A stretch of DNA of 64,000 nt from Diaphorobacter sp. HDW4A (GCF_011305995.1 NZ_CP049910.1:2542001-2606000), one strand, 5' to 3'; counted from the first letter of the stretch, positions 7,708-16,829 are shown. Program-made: numbers and translations. Notes: generated by a model from the letters alone, not told the origin.

Positions 7708-9561
7708 ATGTACCAATACACAGAATTCGACAAACAGTTCATCCACCTGCGTGCCGAGCAGTACCGCGACCAACTGGAGCGTTTCCAGGCAGGCAAGCTC
7801 ACGAACGACGAGTTCAAGCCGCTGCGTCTGCAGAATGGCTGGTATGTGCAGCGCTATGCGCCGATGCTGCGGGTGGCTGTGCCCTACGGCGAACTGTCGA
7901 GCATCCAACTGCGCGTGCTCGCCAAGGTGGCGCGTGAATATGATCAGCCTGATGCCACTCTGCTGGCTGACGCACAGGCCGCGCAGGAAAAGCTCGGCGA
8001 CATCCCGCTCGCGGACGGCCGCCGCATCGGCACAGAGTTCAAATACGGCTACGGCCACTTCACCACACGTACCAACGTCCAGTACAACTGGATTCCGCTC
8101 GACAAGAGCGCAGACGTGATGGACTTGCTCGCCTCGGTGCAGTTGCACGGCATCCAGACCAGCGGCAATTGCATCCGCAACATCACCACCGACGCGCTCG
8201 CCGGCATTGCCGAAGACGAGATCATCGATCCCCGCCCCTACTCCGAAATCCTGCGCCAGTGGAGCACGCTGCACCCCGAGTTCTCGTTCCTGCCGCGCAA
8301 GTTCAAGCTGTCACTCAACGGTGCCAAGGAAGACCGCGCCGCGCTCGGCTGGTATGACACCGGCCTGCAACTGGTGAAGAACGAGGCTGGCGAGATTGGT
8401 TTCAAGGTGCGCGTGGGTGGCGGCATGGGCCGCACGCCGGTGATCAGCCCAGTGCTGCGCGAGTTCCTGCCATGGAACCAGATCATGAATTACCTCGAAG
8501 CAGTGATTCGCGTCTACAACCGCTATGGCCGCCGCGACAACCTCTGGAAGGCGCGCATCAAGATCCTCGTGAAGAGCGAAGGCCAGAGCTACATTGATCA
8601 GGTCGAGGAAGAATTCCGCTCCATCGTGGAAGTCGAAGGCGGCCCGCACACCATCACCCAAGCCGAGTTCGACCGCGTCGCGGCCAACTTCAAAGAGCCC
8701 GAGCTCGATCTGTCGCCCTCGAACGCCGAGGCCGAAACGCTGGAGTTGCTGCGCACCGCGAGCGAAGAAAACAACGACTTTGGCCGCTGGCTGCACAGCA
8801 ACGTGCTGCCGCACCGCCTGCCGCAACTGCGCGCCGTGGTGCTGTCGTTCAAGCGCGTGGGCTATGCCCCCGGCGACGCGACGGCCGACCAGATGGACGC
8901 GGCAGCCGACTTGGCCGACAAGTTCTCGCACGGTGAACTGCGCGTGACACACGAGCAAAACCTGATCCTGCCCTGGGTTCGCCGCGACCAACTGGCCGAG
9001 CTCTACAAGGCCGCGAAGGCGCTGGGTCTGGCCAAGGCCAACATCGGCCTCTTGACCGACATGATCGCCTGCCCAGGCGGTGATTTCTGCTCGCTCGCCA
9101 ACGCGCGCAGCCTGCCGATTGCCGAAGCCATCACCGAGCGCTATCAAGACCTCGACGAACTGTGGGATCTGGGCGAGATCGACCTGCACATCAGCGGTTG
9201 CATCAACTCCTGCGGTCACCACCACAGCGGCCACATCGGCATTCTCGGTGTCGACAAGGACGGCAAGGAGTGGTATCAGATCACGCTCGGCGGCGCGGAC
9301 GGCACGAACCTCTCTGGCCCCGCACAGGCTGGCAAGATCATTGGCCCATCGTTCAGCGCGGCCGAAGTGCCCGGCGTGATTGAAGCACTGCTTGCCACCT
9401 ACCGCGATCTGCGCGAAGCTCTGCCCGCAGAAGCCGCCAAGGCCGCACATGGTCAGAAGCACGAAAACTTCATCGACACCGTGCGCCGCGTCGGCATCGA
9501 GCCCTTCAAGGCCGCGTCCAACGCCGTACGTCACACCGCTCACGCGGCCGTGTCTGCCTGA
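7708..9561 (+). CDS. cysI: Sulfite (nitrite/sulfite) reductase hemoprotein, CysI-type
   Basis: Catalytic subunit that reduces sulfite to sulfide using siroheme coupled to a [4Fe-4S] cluster, in the cytosol. The 617-residue protein has the two-fold repeated ferredoxin-like/siroheme architecture of the family. The cluster ligands are visible as C455-x5-C461 (CPGGDFC) and C498-x3-C502 (CINSC). The siroheme-pocket segments HFTTRTNVQYNWI and TSGNCIRN are present. It begins the run cysI, DUF934, cysD, cysN with 13-24 bp gaps or overlap, clearly an operon. The leader is AT-rich with a possible CysB box at 7528. The physiological electron donor is not encoded alongside; no cysJ flavoprotein is present. 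Confidence 0.95.
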   Translation: MYQYTEFDKQFIHLRAEQYRDQLERFQAGKLTNDEFKPLRLQNGWYVQRYAPMLRVAVPYGELSSIQLRVLAKVAREYDQPDATLLADAQAAQEKLGDIPLADGRRIGTEFKYGYGHFTTRTNVQYNWIPLDKSADVMDLLASVQLHGIQTSGNCIRNITTDALAGIAEDEIIDPRPYSEILRQWSTLHPEFSFLPRKFKLSLNGAKEDRAALGWYDTGLQLVKNEAGEIGFKVRVGGGMGRTPVISPVLREFLPWNQIMNYLEAVIRVYNRYGRRDNLWKARIKILVKSEGQSYIDQVEEEFRSIVEVEGGPHTITQAEFDRVAANFKEPELDLSPSNAEAETLELLRTASEENNDFGRWLHSNVLPHRLPQLRAVVLSFKRVGYAPGDATADQMDAAADLADKFSHGELRVTHEQNLILPWVRRDQLAELYKAAKALGLAKANIGLLTDMIACPGGDFCSLANARSLPIAEAITERYQDLDELWDLGEIDLHISGCINSCGHHHSGHIGILGVDKDGKEWYQITLGGADGTNLSGPAQAGKIIGPSFSAAEVPGVIEALLATYRDLREALPAEAAKAAHGQKHENFIDTVRRVGIEPFKAASNAVRHTAHAAVSA

Positions 9562-9585
9562 CCAGCACAAAGAAAACAGATCATC

Positions 9586-9969
9586 ATGCAAATCTTCGCC
9601 GCAAACGAACACCAGCCGGTCACGGAAGACCAGAAGCACATCGTCGTGCTGCCCAATGACGCTGACCCGCTCGCCCTCGATCTGGCCGGTGTGGAGCGCA
9701 TCGACCTCGACTTCCCCAAGTTCACCGACGGCCGCGCCTTCAGTCAAGCACGCCTGCTGCGCCAGCGCCGCCAATTCGCCGGAGAAATCCGCGCCACGGG
9801 CGACGTGTTGATCGACCAGCTCGTACAGATGGCACGCTGCGGCTTTGACGTGGCCGTGCTGCGCGAAGGCGTGGACAAGACCGACGCCCAGCGCCAGTTT
9901 GAACGCTTCAACGCGTTCTACCAAGGCGACGTGAATCACCCGCTGCCGCATTTCCGCGAAGCCGCCTGA
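9586..9969 (+). CDS. DUF934 family protein of the sulfur-assimilation operon
   Basis: A 127-residue soluble protein of the DUF934 family, which typically sits right after cysI in beta- and alphaproteobacteria. Its biochemical role is not established; an accessory or electron-transfer-related function for sulfite reductase has been suggested by context only. Features are HIVVLPNDADPLAL near the start, FPKFTDGRAFSQARLLR, GDVLIDQL and the C-terminal FQRF-like/FNAFYQGD stretch. There are no Cys pairs, so a metal cluster of its own is unlikely. It lies 24 bp after cysI and 13 bp before cysD. Confidence 0.9.
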   Translation: MQIFAANEHQPVTEDQKHIVVLPNDADPLALDLAGVERIDLDFPKFTDGRAFSQARLLRQRRQFAGEIRATGDVLIDQLVQMARCGFDVAVLREGVDKTDAQRQFERFNAFYQGDVNHPLPHFREAA

Positions 9970-9982
9970 GGAACCCACAACA

Positions 9983-10915
9983 ATGAACGCCCGTACCGAA
10001 CCCGCGCTGCTCTCGCAACTGAGCAACCGCCATCTGGATGCGCTCGAAGAAGAAACCATCTTCATCCTGCGCGAAGTGGCCGCCGCCTTTGAACGCCCCG
10101 CCCTGCTGTTCTCGGGCGGCAAGGATTCACTGGTGATGTTGCGCTGCGCCGAAAAGGCGTTTGGCGCCGGTCGCCTGCCGTATCCGCTGCTCATGATCGA
10201 CACCGGCCACAACTTCTCCGAAGTGACCGAATTTCGCGACTTCCGCGCCAAGGAACTGGGCGCAGAGTTGATTGTGCGCAGCGTCGAGGACTCGATGGCC
10301 CGTGGCACGGTGCGTCTGGCCCATCCCGGCGAATCGCGCAATGTGCACCAGTCGGTCACGCTGCTCGAAGCGATTGAAGAATTCCGCTTTGACGCGCTGA
10401 TCGGCGGCGCACGCCGCGACGAAGAGAAGGCTCGCGCCAAGGAGCGCATCTTCTCGCACCGTGACAGTTTCGGCCAATGGCAGCCCAAGGCACAGCGCCC
10501 CGAACTCTGGACGCTGTTCAACACACGTCTGGCTCCCGGCGAGCATTTCCGCGTGTTCCCGATCAGCAACTGGACCGAGCTGGATGTGTGGCAATACATC
10601 GACCGCGAAAAAATCGCGCTGCCTTCGATCTACTACACGCATCAGCGTGAGGTGGTCGAGCGCAAGGGCCTGCTGGTACCCGTGACCGAACTCACCCCGC
10701 CACGCGACGGCGAGCAGGTCGTGACCCGCGACGTGCGTTTTCGCACCGTGGGCGACATCACCTGCACCTGCCCCGTGGAAAGCACAGCGGCAACGGCCGG
10801 CGACATCGTGATCGAAACGCTGTCCGCCGAAGTCAGCGAACGGGGCGCTACCCGCATGGACGACAAGACCAGCGAAGCCTCGATGGAAAAGCGCAAGAAA
10901 GACGGGTATTTTTGA
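9983..10915 (+). CDS. cysD: Sulfate adenylyltransferase subunit 2
   Basis: Small catalytic subunit of ATP sulfurylase, making adenosine 5'-phosphosulfate from ATP and sulfate with CysN. The 310-residue protein has the PP-loop SGGKDS at about residues 44-49, HNFSEVTEFRD, GGARRDEEKARAKERIFS, and the subunit-specific C-terminus RMDDKTSEASMEKRKKDGYF. These features exclude the related CysH reductase. The start follows GAGGAAC. Its stop codon overlaps the cysN start by one base (TGATG), implying translational coupling and equal synthesis. The spot between DUF934 and cysD, where related genomes often carry cysH, is empty here. Confidence 0.96.
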   Translation: MNARTEPALLSQLSNRHLDALEEETIFILREVAAAFERPALLFSGGKDSLVMLRCAEKAFGAGRLPYPLLMIDTGHNFSEVTEFRDFRAKELGAELIVRSVEDSMARGTVRLAHPGESRNVHQSVTLLEAIEEFRFDALIGGARRDEEKARAKERIFSHRDSFGQWQPKAQRPELWTLFNTRLAPGEHFRVFPISNWTELDVWQYIDREKIALPSIYYTHQREVVERKGLLVPVTELTPPRDGEQVVTRDVRFRTVGDITCTCPVESTAATAGDIVIETLSAEVSERGATRMDDKTSEASMEKRKKDGYF

Positions 10916-12306
10916 TGAGCACCGAGACCATTGAACGCGGCAACGACACCGGCACCAACACCGAACAGGCAGCGCAAACCGTGACCCACGCACCCAACGA
11001 CGCAGCCCTGCGTTTCATCACCTGCGGCAGCGTCGACGACGGCAAATCCACGCTGATCGGCCGCCTGCTGGTGGACACCCGCGCAGTGCTGCAAGACCAG
11101 TTCGCGGGAATCACCAAGAGCGGCGAGACCGATCTGGCACTGCTCACCGATGGCCTTTCCGCCGAGCGCGAGCAAGGCATCACCATCGATGTGGCCTACC
11201 GCTACTTCAGCACCGAGCAGCGCAAATTCATCATCGGTGACGCGCCCGGCCACGAGCAGTACACCCGCAACATGGTCACGGCCGCATCCAGCGCCGATGC
11301 TGCACTGGTGCTGGTCGACGCCACCAAGCTCGACTGGAAGAACCCGCAGCTCGATCTGCTGCCGCAGACGCGCCGCCACTCGCTGCTGGTCAACCTGCTG
11401 CGTGTGCCGTCGCTGATCTTCGCGGTCAACAAGCTCGACGCAGTGGAAGACCCTGCCCTCGCCTTCGCCCACATCCGCAACCAGCTGGCTGCGTTCGCGC
11501 ATGCTGCAGGCATCACCGTGCGTGCCACCGTGCCGGTCTCGGCGCTCAAAGGCATCAACGTGGTCGACGCCACCAAGGGCTGGGCAGGCTACGAAGGCCC
11601 GAGCCTGCTGCAGCTGCTGCACACCCTACCCGCCACGCCCGCCGACCACGAACTGCCGCTGGCGTTCCCGGTGCAGTGGGTGGAGAAATTCTCCTCATCC
11701 GCCGACACCCGCCAGGGCCGCCGCGTATTCTGGGGCCGTGTGGCCGCTGGTGTGGCACAACCCGGCCAGCAGGTCACGCTGCTGCCAAGCAACCAGACCG
11801 CCACAGTCGCTCAGGTGTTGAACCATGTGCGCGAGCCTGGCGATGTCGAGGCGGGCAACAGCGCCGGCATCGTGCTGGACCGCGAGGTCGACGTCTCGCG
11901 TGGCGACTGGATCGTGGCATCGGTGGAAAACACCCAGCCCGCAGCCGACGATGATTTCGACGATGCGCCCGCCAGCCAACCCGCCTGGCCGGGTCAGCGC
12001 GAGGTACAGGCCACCGTGGCGTGGATGGACGACGAACCGCTGGTGCCTGGCCGCGTCTACCTCGCGCAGCACGGTCACCGCTGGATCAAGACCAAGGTGC
12101 GCCGCGTGGTGCACCGCTTGAACATCAACACGCTGGCCGAAGAAGACGCCGAGCGTCTCGAAGCCAACGCCATCGGCCACGTCGAGTTGCTGCTGCAGGA
12201 GGCCGCGCCCGTCGCCCCGTTCACGCAGGCCCGTACACTGGGCTCGTTGATCCTGGTGGACACGGCTAGCCACAAAACGGCCGGTGCCGTCTTGATCCGT
12301 TCCTGA
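10915..12306 (+). CDS. cysN: Sulfate adenylyltransferase subunit 1 (GTPase)
   Basis: EF-Tu-like GTPase subunit that drives APS formation by CysD. The 463-residue protein shows G1 at residues 38-46 (GSVDDGKST), G3 DAPGHEQY and G4 NKLD, then the beta-barrel domains. It ends without an APS-kinase (CysC) fusion, so PAPS formation is not encoded here. The ATG at 10915 overlaps the cysD stop by one base; a TTG three bases earlier is less likely. A paired hairpin at 12322-12352 follows the stop. Confidence 0.96.
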   Translation: MSTETIERGNDTGTNTEQAAQTVTHAPNDAALRFITCGSVDDGKSTLIGRLLVDTRAVLQDQFAGITKSGETDLALLTDGLSAEREQGITIDVAYRYFSTEQRKFIIGDAPGHEQYTRNMVTAASSADAALVLVDATKLDWKNPQLDLLPQTRRHSLLVNLLRVPSLIFAVNKLDAVEDPALAFAHIRNQLAAFAHAAGITVRATVPVSALKGINVVDATKGWAGYEGPSLLQLLHTLPATPADHELPLAFPVQWVEKFSSSADTRQGRRVFWGRVAAGVAQPGQQVTLLPSNQTATVAQVLNHVREPGDVEAGNSAGIVLDREVDVSRGDWIVASVENTQPAADDDFDDAPASQPAWPGQREVQATVAWMDDEPLVPGRVYLAQHGHRWIKTKVRRVVHRLNINTLAEEDAERLEANAIGHVELLLQEAAPVAPFTQARTLGSLILVDTASHKTAGAVLIRS

Positions 12307-12321
12307 TAAAGGTTGAAACGT

Positions 12322-12352
12322 CTTGCAACGCCCGTGAAATGGGCGTCTGCAA
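12322..12352 (+). terminator. Hairpin after the cys operon, weak terminator
   Basis: CTTGCA-ACGCCC pairs with GGGCGT-C-TGCAAG around a 7-nt loop, a 12-bp stem with one bulge, 15 bp after the cysN stop. It lacks a T-tail, so it may stabilise the 3' end or act with Rho rather than terminate by itself. The remaining ~130 bp to fdxA shows nothing else definite. Confidence 0.4.
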
Positions 12353-12481
12353 GGCCTCCGATGCATGGCGGAGCGAAGCGAATTTGCCGAGTTACCGTAT
12401 GGCGGCAAGGGCCGCGCTCCACGTCGGGGCATCTAGCGCCTAAAATCAGGGAATTCCCGAAATAGAAAAACACGCTACCAC

Positions 12482-12805
12482 ATGACACACGTCGTCACCG
12501 AAAACTGCATCAAGTGCAAATACACCGATTGCGTCGATGTTTGCCCCGTTGACTGCTTCCGCGAAGGCCCGAATTTCCTGATCATCGATCCCGATGAATG
12601 CATCGACTGCGCAGTCTGCATTCCGGAATGCCCCGCCAATGCCATCTTTGCCGAAGAAGACCTGCCAGCGGACCAGATCGCCTTCATCAAGATCAACGCC
12701 GATCTGACGCCCAAGTACAAGAGCATCACCAAGCGCAAGGAACCATTGCCCGAGGCCGATGAATGGAATGGCAAGACCGACAAGGTCCAGTACCTGGACA
12801 TGTGA
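12482..12805 (+). CDS. fdxA: 7Fe ferredoxin FdxA
   Basis: Cytosolic [3Fe-4S][4Fe-4S] ferredoxin of 107 residues. Cysteines at 9, 12, 17, 21 and 25 and at 40, 43, 46 and 50 form the two cluster motifs, with the 3Fe-type spacing in the first. The C-terminal extension ([27 protein letters not shown]) is typical of the proteobacterial FdxA family. It overlaps end-to-start with the downstream FAD reductase gene, which suggests the two work as a redox pair. Confidence 0.97.
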   Translation: MTHVVTENCIKCKYTDCVDVCPVDCFREGPNFLIIDPDECIDCAVCIPECPANAIFAEEDLPADQIAFIKINADLTPKYKSITKRKEPLPEADEWNGKTDKVQYLDM

Positions 12806-13879
12806 TTGGCACCGGGTTTGTCGAACACTGACCTTGCCCCTCGCAGCCCCATCGAGACGGATGCCGCAGTCATCGGCGCCGGCCCGGTCGGGCTGTTTCA
12901 GGTTTTCCAGCTTGGCCTGCAAGGCATTCACGCGCACCTGATTGACGCCCTGCCGCATCCGGGCGGTCAATGTGCGGAGCTGTACCCCGACAAGCCCATA
13001 TACGACATCCCCGGCATCAAGGTCTGCACCGGCCGCGAGCTGGCGGCCAAGCTGCGCGAGCAGATTGCACCGTTCGCGCCGACCGAACACCTCGGCGAGC
13101 AGATCGCCACGCTCACCGTGCAGCCCGATGGCCGCATTCTGCTGGGCACCTCGTACGGCACGCAACTGCTCGCCCGCTCCGTCTTCATCGCAGCAGGCGT
13201 TGGTGCGTTTGTGCCGCGTGCACTCAAGCTCGAAGGCATTGAGCCGCTGGTCGGCTCTCAGGTTTTCTACCATCCGGCGAGCGTAAATGTAGCCAGCGGC
13301 AAGCATGTCACCGTGCATGGCGGCGATGAGGCTGCAGTGCGTGCCGCCATCGAGTGCGCCGAAGTCGCCCAAAGCGTCACGCTGCTGCATCGCCGCGATG
13401 TCTTCCAAGCCGAGGCGGCCGAACTTGAACGCCTTCAAACCCTGCGCGATGCGGGTCGCATCCGCGTACTGGTCGCACAGATCACCGGCCTCGTGAAAAA
13501 CGACTCAGGCCAGCTCACTGGTCTGCAGATGCTGGATGGGGATGGCAACGAGATCAGCGAGGCGACCGAGCTGCTGCTCGTCTACCTCGGCATCTCGCCG
13601 CGACTCGGCCCGATTTCGGATTGGGGTATCGCCATCGAGCGCAAACAGCTCGTCGTCGACCCCGCGAGCTTCGCCACCAGCGTAACCGGCATCTATGCCG
13701 TGGGTGATATCAACACCTATCCCGGCAAGCGTCGCTTGATTCTCTGCGGCTTCCACGAGGCCACGCTCGCGGCCTTTGCGGCGGCGGAGCATCTGAGCGC
13801 TGCCCCTGTCGCGCTACAGTACACGACCACCAGCGCCAAGCTGCACGAACGGCTCGGCGTGGAGCACCATCGGGACTAG
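12806..13879 (+). CDS. Ferredoxin/flavodoxin--NADP+ reductase, thioredoxin-reductase-like
   Basis: FAD- and NADP-binding oxidoreductase of 357 residues, similar in layout to type-2 ferredoxin-NADP+ reductases. The FAD motif [16 protein letters not shown] lies at about residues 23-38, [21 protein letters not shown] follows, then a second dinucleotide fold and the C-terminal [25 protein letters not shown]. The thioredoxin-reductase CxxC pair is absent, as in this class. No ATG is available near the N-terminus; a TTG directly abutting the ferredoxin stop (12803-12805) is the best start, with TTG at 12818 as alternative. This suggests translation coupled to fdxA. The stop shares a CTAG with the convergent CZB gene. 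Confidence 0.88.
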   Translation: MAPGLSNTDLAPRSPIETDAAVIGAGPVGLFQVFQLGLQGIHAHLIDALPHPGGQCAELYPDKPIYDIPGIKVCTGRELAAKLREQIAPFAPTEHLGEQIATLTVQPDGRILLGTSYGTQLLARSVFIAAGVGAFVPRALKLEGIEPLVGSQVFYHPASVNVASGKHVTVHGGDEAAVRAAIECAEVAQSVTLLHRRDVFQAEAAELERLQTLRDAGRIRVLVAQITGLVKNDSGQLTGLQMLDGDGNEISEATELLLVYLGISPRLGPISDWGIAIERKQLVVDPASFATSVTGIYAVGDINTYPGKRRLILCGFHEATLAAFAAAEHLSAAPVALQYTTTSAKLHERLGVEHHRD

Positions 13880-14421
13880 ACTCCGTCACCGTGAAGTGTG
13901 TCGGACACCTCGATGTACAGCGCGCTCAGCAACCCCATCACCTTGATCGAATGGCGCGAATAGTCGCCATGGCGCAGCATCTGCGCCGCCTCATCCGTGT
14001 GCTGGTCGTCGTGCAACTGCACGATGCGCCCGGCAGCCAAGTGAAACTGTCCATGCGCCACCTTGAGTCCACCAAATGACGGCAGATGGCCAAATTCGCC
14101 CGCACCACTGCCATTGATCCACTTGCCGAGCGCGCACTGGTCGTCGCGGCAGATGCGGGTGGCGTCGAGCTTTTCCAGCGATTCGTTGCTGATGTACTTA
14201 TGCAACCGCACCTTCCATTCGCGATGCACGCGGATGGCCGATGCGAAGTCCAAACCGCCTGCATCCGGAGCATCGTTGGTCTGCTTGGAACGCGAGGCGC
14301 TCACGGGCAATGGCACAACCACGGAGCCGCTCGCGCCCGGCGCCCTGCTAGCGTCACGCGCGGAGGGGTTCGGCAATTCATCGCCCTGCGGCCCCTTGTT
14401 CAGCCATTGAAACAGACCCAT
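13876..14421 (-). CDS. Stand-alone CZB (chemoreceptor zinc-binding) domain protein, copy 1
   Basis: Soluble 181-residue protein with no membrane segment or methyl-accepting domain. The CZB domain occupies about residues 58-175, with zinc-ligand candidates H66, C96 (in CALGKWING), H123 and H127. CZB domains bind zinc and sense zinc or oxidants in chemoreceptors and diguanylate cyclases; what a free-standing one does is unclear. The start at 14421 ([10 protein letters not shown]) follows GAGGAGACG. A 55-residue polar linker precedes the domain. It is a tandem paralogue of 14563-15138, sharing the N-terminal MGLF-W motif. It ends overlapping the convergent reductase gene by 4 bp. Confidence 0.88.
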   Translation of the reverse strand: MGLFQWLNKGPQGDELPNPSARDASRAPGASGSVVVPLPVSASRSKQTNDAPDAGGLDFASAIRVHREWKVRLHKYISNESLEKLDATRICRDDQCALGKWINGSGAGEFGHLPSFGGLKVAHGQFHLAAGRIVQLHDDQHTDEAAQMLRHGDYSRHSIKVMGLLSALYIEVSDTLHGDGV

Positions 14422-14562
14422 GATGCGTCTCCTCTTTCCAGTCGGCGTGTTCGACAGAAGGGACTGTAATGCGTACATTCGTATTTTTCAATTACAAAAT
14501 TAACGATAAGCAACATTCGCATGCGACAACGGAATGATTGAGCGCACTAGTGCGTACCAGAT

Positions 14563-15138
14563 TTATGCCGCGCGCGGCTGGGTGTCCGAAACCTCAACAT
14601 ACAGCGTGCTCAACAGCCCCATCACCTTGATTGAGTAGCGTGAGTAGTCGCCGTGGCGCAGCAGTTGCTGGGCCTCTTGCGTGTGCTTGTCGTCGTGCAA
14701 CTGCACGATGCGACCAGCCGCCAGATGGAACAACCCGTGGCAGACCTTGAGCTCACCGAATGACGGCAGATGACCGAAGTCGTCCGCGCCGCGCCCGTTG
14801 ATCCACTTGCCGAGCACGCACTGGTCGTCGCGGCAGATCACGCGGTAGTTGAGTTGCTCGTCGGATTCATTGCCGAGATACTTGCCGAGGCGGTTTTTCC
14901 AGTTGCGATGCGCCTGGATGGCCGACGCGAAATCGAGACCGCCCACACTCTGTTCGGACTCCTGCACCGCACCGGGCAGCGGCGCTGCCACCGGCTTGCT
15001 TGACGGTACCAACGTCAGACCAGGCGCAACCGTGTCCGCGAACGCGGGTGCGGCCTCGGCGGCGGCCTTGCGCTGAGAGGTCGATGGCTTGGCTGCCGGT
15101 TCGGCGCGCTTGCCCTTCATCCAGTCAAAAAGTCCCAC
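14563..15138 (-). CDS. Stand-alone CZB domain protein, copy 2
   Basis: A 191-residue soluble paralogue of the neighbouring CZB protein. Ligand candidates are H77, C107 (CVLGKWING), H134 and H138; most of the domain is near-identical to copy 1 ([44 protein letters not shown]). The start is a GTG at 15138, supported by an upstream GAGGAG and by alignment with copy 1 (MGLFDWMKGK against [10 protein letters not shown]). The linker between the N-terminal motif and the domain is Ala/Pro-rich and differs between copies. A 141-bp AT-rich gap separates the copies, so each may have its own promoter. Confidence 0.88.
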   Translation of the reverse strand: MGLFDWMKGKRAEPAAKPSTSQRKAAAEAAPAFADTVAPGLTLVPSSKPVAAPLPGAVQESEQSVGGLDFASAIQAHRNWKNRLGKYLGNESDEQLNYRVICRDDQCVLGKWINGRGADDFGHLPSFGELKVCHGLFHLAAGRIVQLHDDKHTQEAQQLLRHGDYSRYSIKVMGLLSTLYVEVSDTQPRAA

Positions 15139-15357
15139 AGAGCACTCCTCGGCGTTGAGTTAAGACGGCAATCGAGTGAGTCGGCTTAAATTGCGTCTAT
15201 TAATTCGATTGCGTTAATTTATGTTATTTAAATCAACAATAATTTTCTAATAGATTTTAGCTAAATCAATTGTTGTTGACATTTTTTACTGCCACTCGGC
15301 GCACTGAAATACGGACCCCAAGACGAACTGCTGCTCGCGTGGCTATACTCGCGCGTC
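15139..15357. other. AT-rich divergent promoter region (CZB copy 2 / cytX)
   Basis: About 220 bp with long A/T runs, especially 15190-15290, and no gene. It includes an imperfect inverted repeat around TCAACAATAATT and CAATTGTTGTTGA. It should carry the promoter of the riboswitch-cytX transcript and that of the CZB gene. Confidence 0.55.
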
Positions 15358-15452
15358 GCTAGGGGTGTTGCTGCGAGTCAATCTTTGGATGACTGGTTGT
15401 GGCTGAGAAAGTCCCTTTGAACCTGTGAGTTAATCCTCGCGCAGGGAAGCCG
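15358..15452 (+). ncRNA. TPP riboswitch (THI element) upstream of cytX
   Basis: Conserved THI-element blocks occur in order: AGGGGTG (15361-15367), a long variable P3 arm, GGCTGAGA (15401-15408), the CCC at 15413-15415, TTGAACCTG (15417-15425), TTAAT, and CGCAGGGAAGC (15440-15450). The P4 arm is shorter than in the second copy at 18471. It precedes a pyrimidine transporter whose substrate is a thiamine precursor, so TPP-dependent repression is the expected logic. About 90 nt of leader separate it from the start codon. Confidence 0.9.
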
Positions 15453-15545
15453 TCTGCCAACGAATCAAACGCGCGCATCAACGCCGCAGTTCTCATACCA
15501 GACGATCGTCTCTGCGCACATCCGATCATCGTTCCCGGAGCGTGC

Positions 15546-16829
15546 ATGCAGCAGTCAGGCCACCCATCGAAACCCGCCACCAACGAGGCACTGGCACCCT
15601 TGCCAGCGGATCGGCGGGTGTTCCGCACGATTGACCACGCCGCGCTCTGGTTCAGTCTGGGCGTGGGGCTGCTGGTCATGCAGGTGGGCTCGTTCCTCAT
15701 TCCGGCGCTCAGCATGCAGCAGGCGCTGCTCGCAATCGTGTTGGGTTCGCTGATCGGTGCCGGACTGCTCGGCTGGGTCGCGAAGATCGCCAGCGACAGC
15801 GGCCTCGCGAGTGCCGGTCTGATGCACACCGTCTACGGCCGCCGGTTCGCCAGCCTGCCCATTCTGCTGAACATCGTGCAACTGATCGGCTGGGGCACGT
15901 TCGAGCTGGTCGTGATGCGCGACGCCACGGTCGCCATCGGTCGCCAGTCAGGCGTCATGAAGGACGCCTGGTGGCCGATTCTTGCAACGCTGATCTGGGG
16001 TGGCGCGGTGGTGGCACTGATCAGCGGTTCCATGGTGCAACTGGTGCGCAAAGTGATCGCGCGCGTCGCGCTGCCGCTGGTCGTACTGTCGCTGCTGTGG
16101 CTGACCTGGCAGTTCCTCGCCGTGGCTTTCGACCTCGGCATCCACGTAATCTGGGACCGTCCCGGCCAAGGCGGCATGGGCGTGATGTCCGCGCTCGACC
16201 TGGTGATCGCGATGCCGATCTCGTGGCTGCCGCTGGTGGCCGACTACGCGCGCCACGGCAAGACCGGCCAGGGCGCGCTGCGCGGCACCTGGATCGGCTA
16301 TGCGATCGCCAACGTCTGGTGCTACGCGCTCGGCGTGCTGGTCGCGCTGGTGCTGCCCTCCGCCGATTTGGTGACCGCCCTGCTGCTCGCACAAGGTGGC
16401 CTGATCGCCGTGTCACTGATCCTCATCGACGAAGTGGACAACGCCTACGGCGATGTCTACTCGGGTGCCGTCTCCACCCACAGCCTGTTGCCGCGCTGGG
16501 GCGTGCGCAGTTGGGGCATGGTGGTCGCCCTCGCCTGCACCGGCATGGCGCTGGTGCTGCCGATGCACAGCCTCGAGCCCTTCCTGCTGATGCTGAGTTC
16601 GGTCTTCGTACCACTGTTCGGCGTGATCCTCGGCCGCCTCGCGTTTGGTGCGAACACCCAGAAGCTGCTTGAGGACGCGGGCAACGTGCACATCGTGCCG
16701 GTGATCATCTGGATCGCGGGCATCGCCTGCTACCACCTGCTGCCGCTCGTCCTGCCCGCGCTGGGCTCTGCGATTCCGACGCTCGTGATCTGCTTCGTCG
16801 CGACGCGCCTGCTCGTGCGCACACGCTGA
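15546..16829 (+). CDS. cytX: Putative hydroxymethylpyrimidine transporter CytX (NCS1 family)
   Basis: Inner-membrane permease of 427 residues with about 12 hydrophobic segments, of the nucleobase:cation symporter-1 family. CytX-type members behind TPP riboswitches are assigned to uptake of the thiamine precursor hydroxymethylpyrimidine. Visible family features are DHAALWFSLGVGLLVMQVGS near the N-terminus, the glycine-rich GLLGWVAKIASDSGLASAGLM, SWLPLVADYARHGKTG, and a region ending in LVRTR. GGAG lies before the ATG. The riboswitch directly upstream supports the substrate assignment, which otherwise rests on family inference. Confidence 0.87.
   Translation: MQQSGHPSKPATNEALAPLPADRRVFRTIDHAALWFSLGVGLLVMQVGSFLIPALSMQQALLAIVLGSLIGAGLLGWVAKIASDSGLASAGLMHTVYGRRFASLPILLNIVQLIGWGTFELVVMRDATVAIGRQSGVMKDAWWPILATLIWGGAVVALISGSMVQLVRKVIARVALPLVVLSLLWLTWQFLAVAFDLGIHVIWDRPGQGGMGVMSALDLVIAMPISWLPLVADYARHGKTGQGALRGTWIGYAIANVWCYALGVLVALVLPSADLVTALLLAQGGLIAVSLILIDEVDNAYGDVYSGAVSTHSLLPRWGVRSWGMVVALACTGMALVLPMHSLEPFLLMLSSVFVPLFGVILGRLAFGANTQKLLEDAGNVHIVPVIIWIAGIACYHLLPLVLPALGSAIPTLVICFVATRLLVRTR

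Noticed and set aside
8311..10599. Minus-strand open frame of 762 codons across cysI, DUF934 and cysD
   Set aside because: Spans three conserved genes on the other strand and shows no protein family features.
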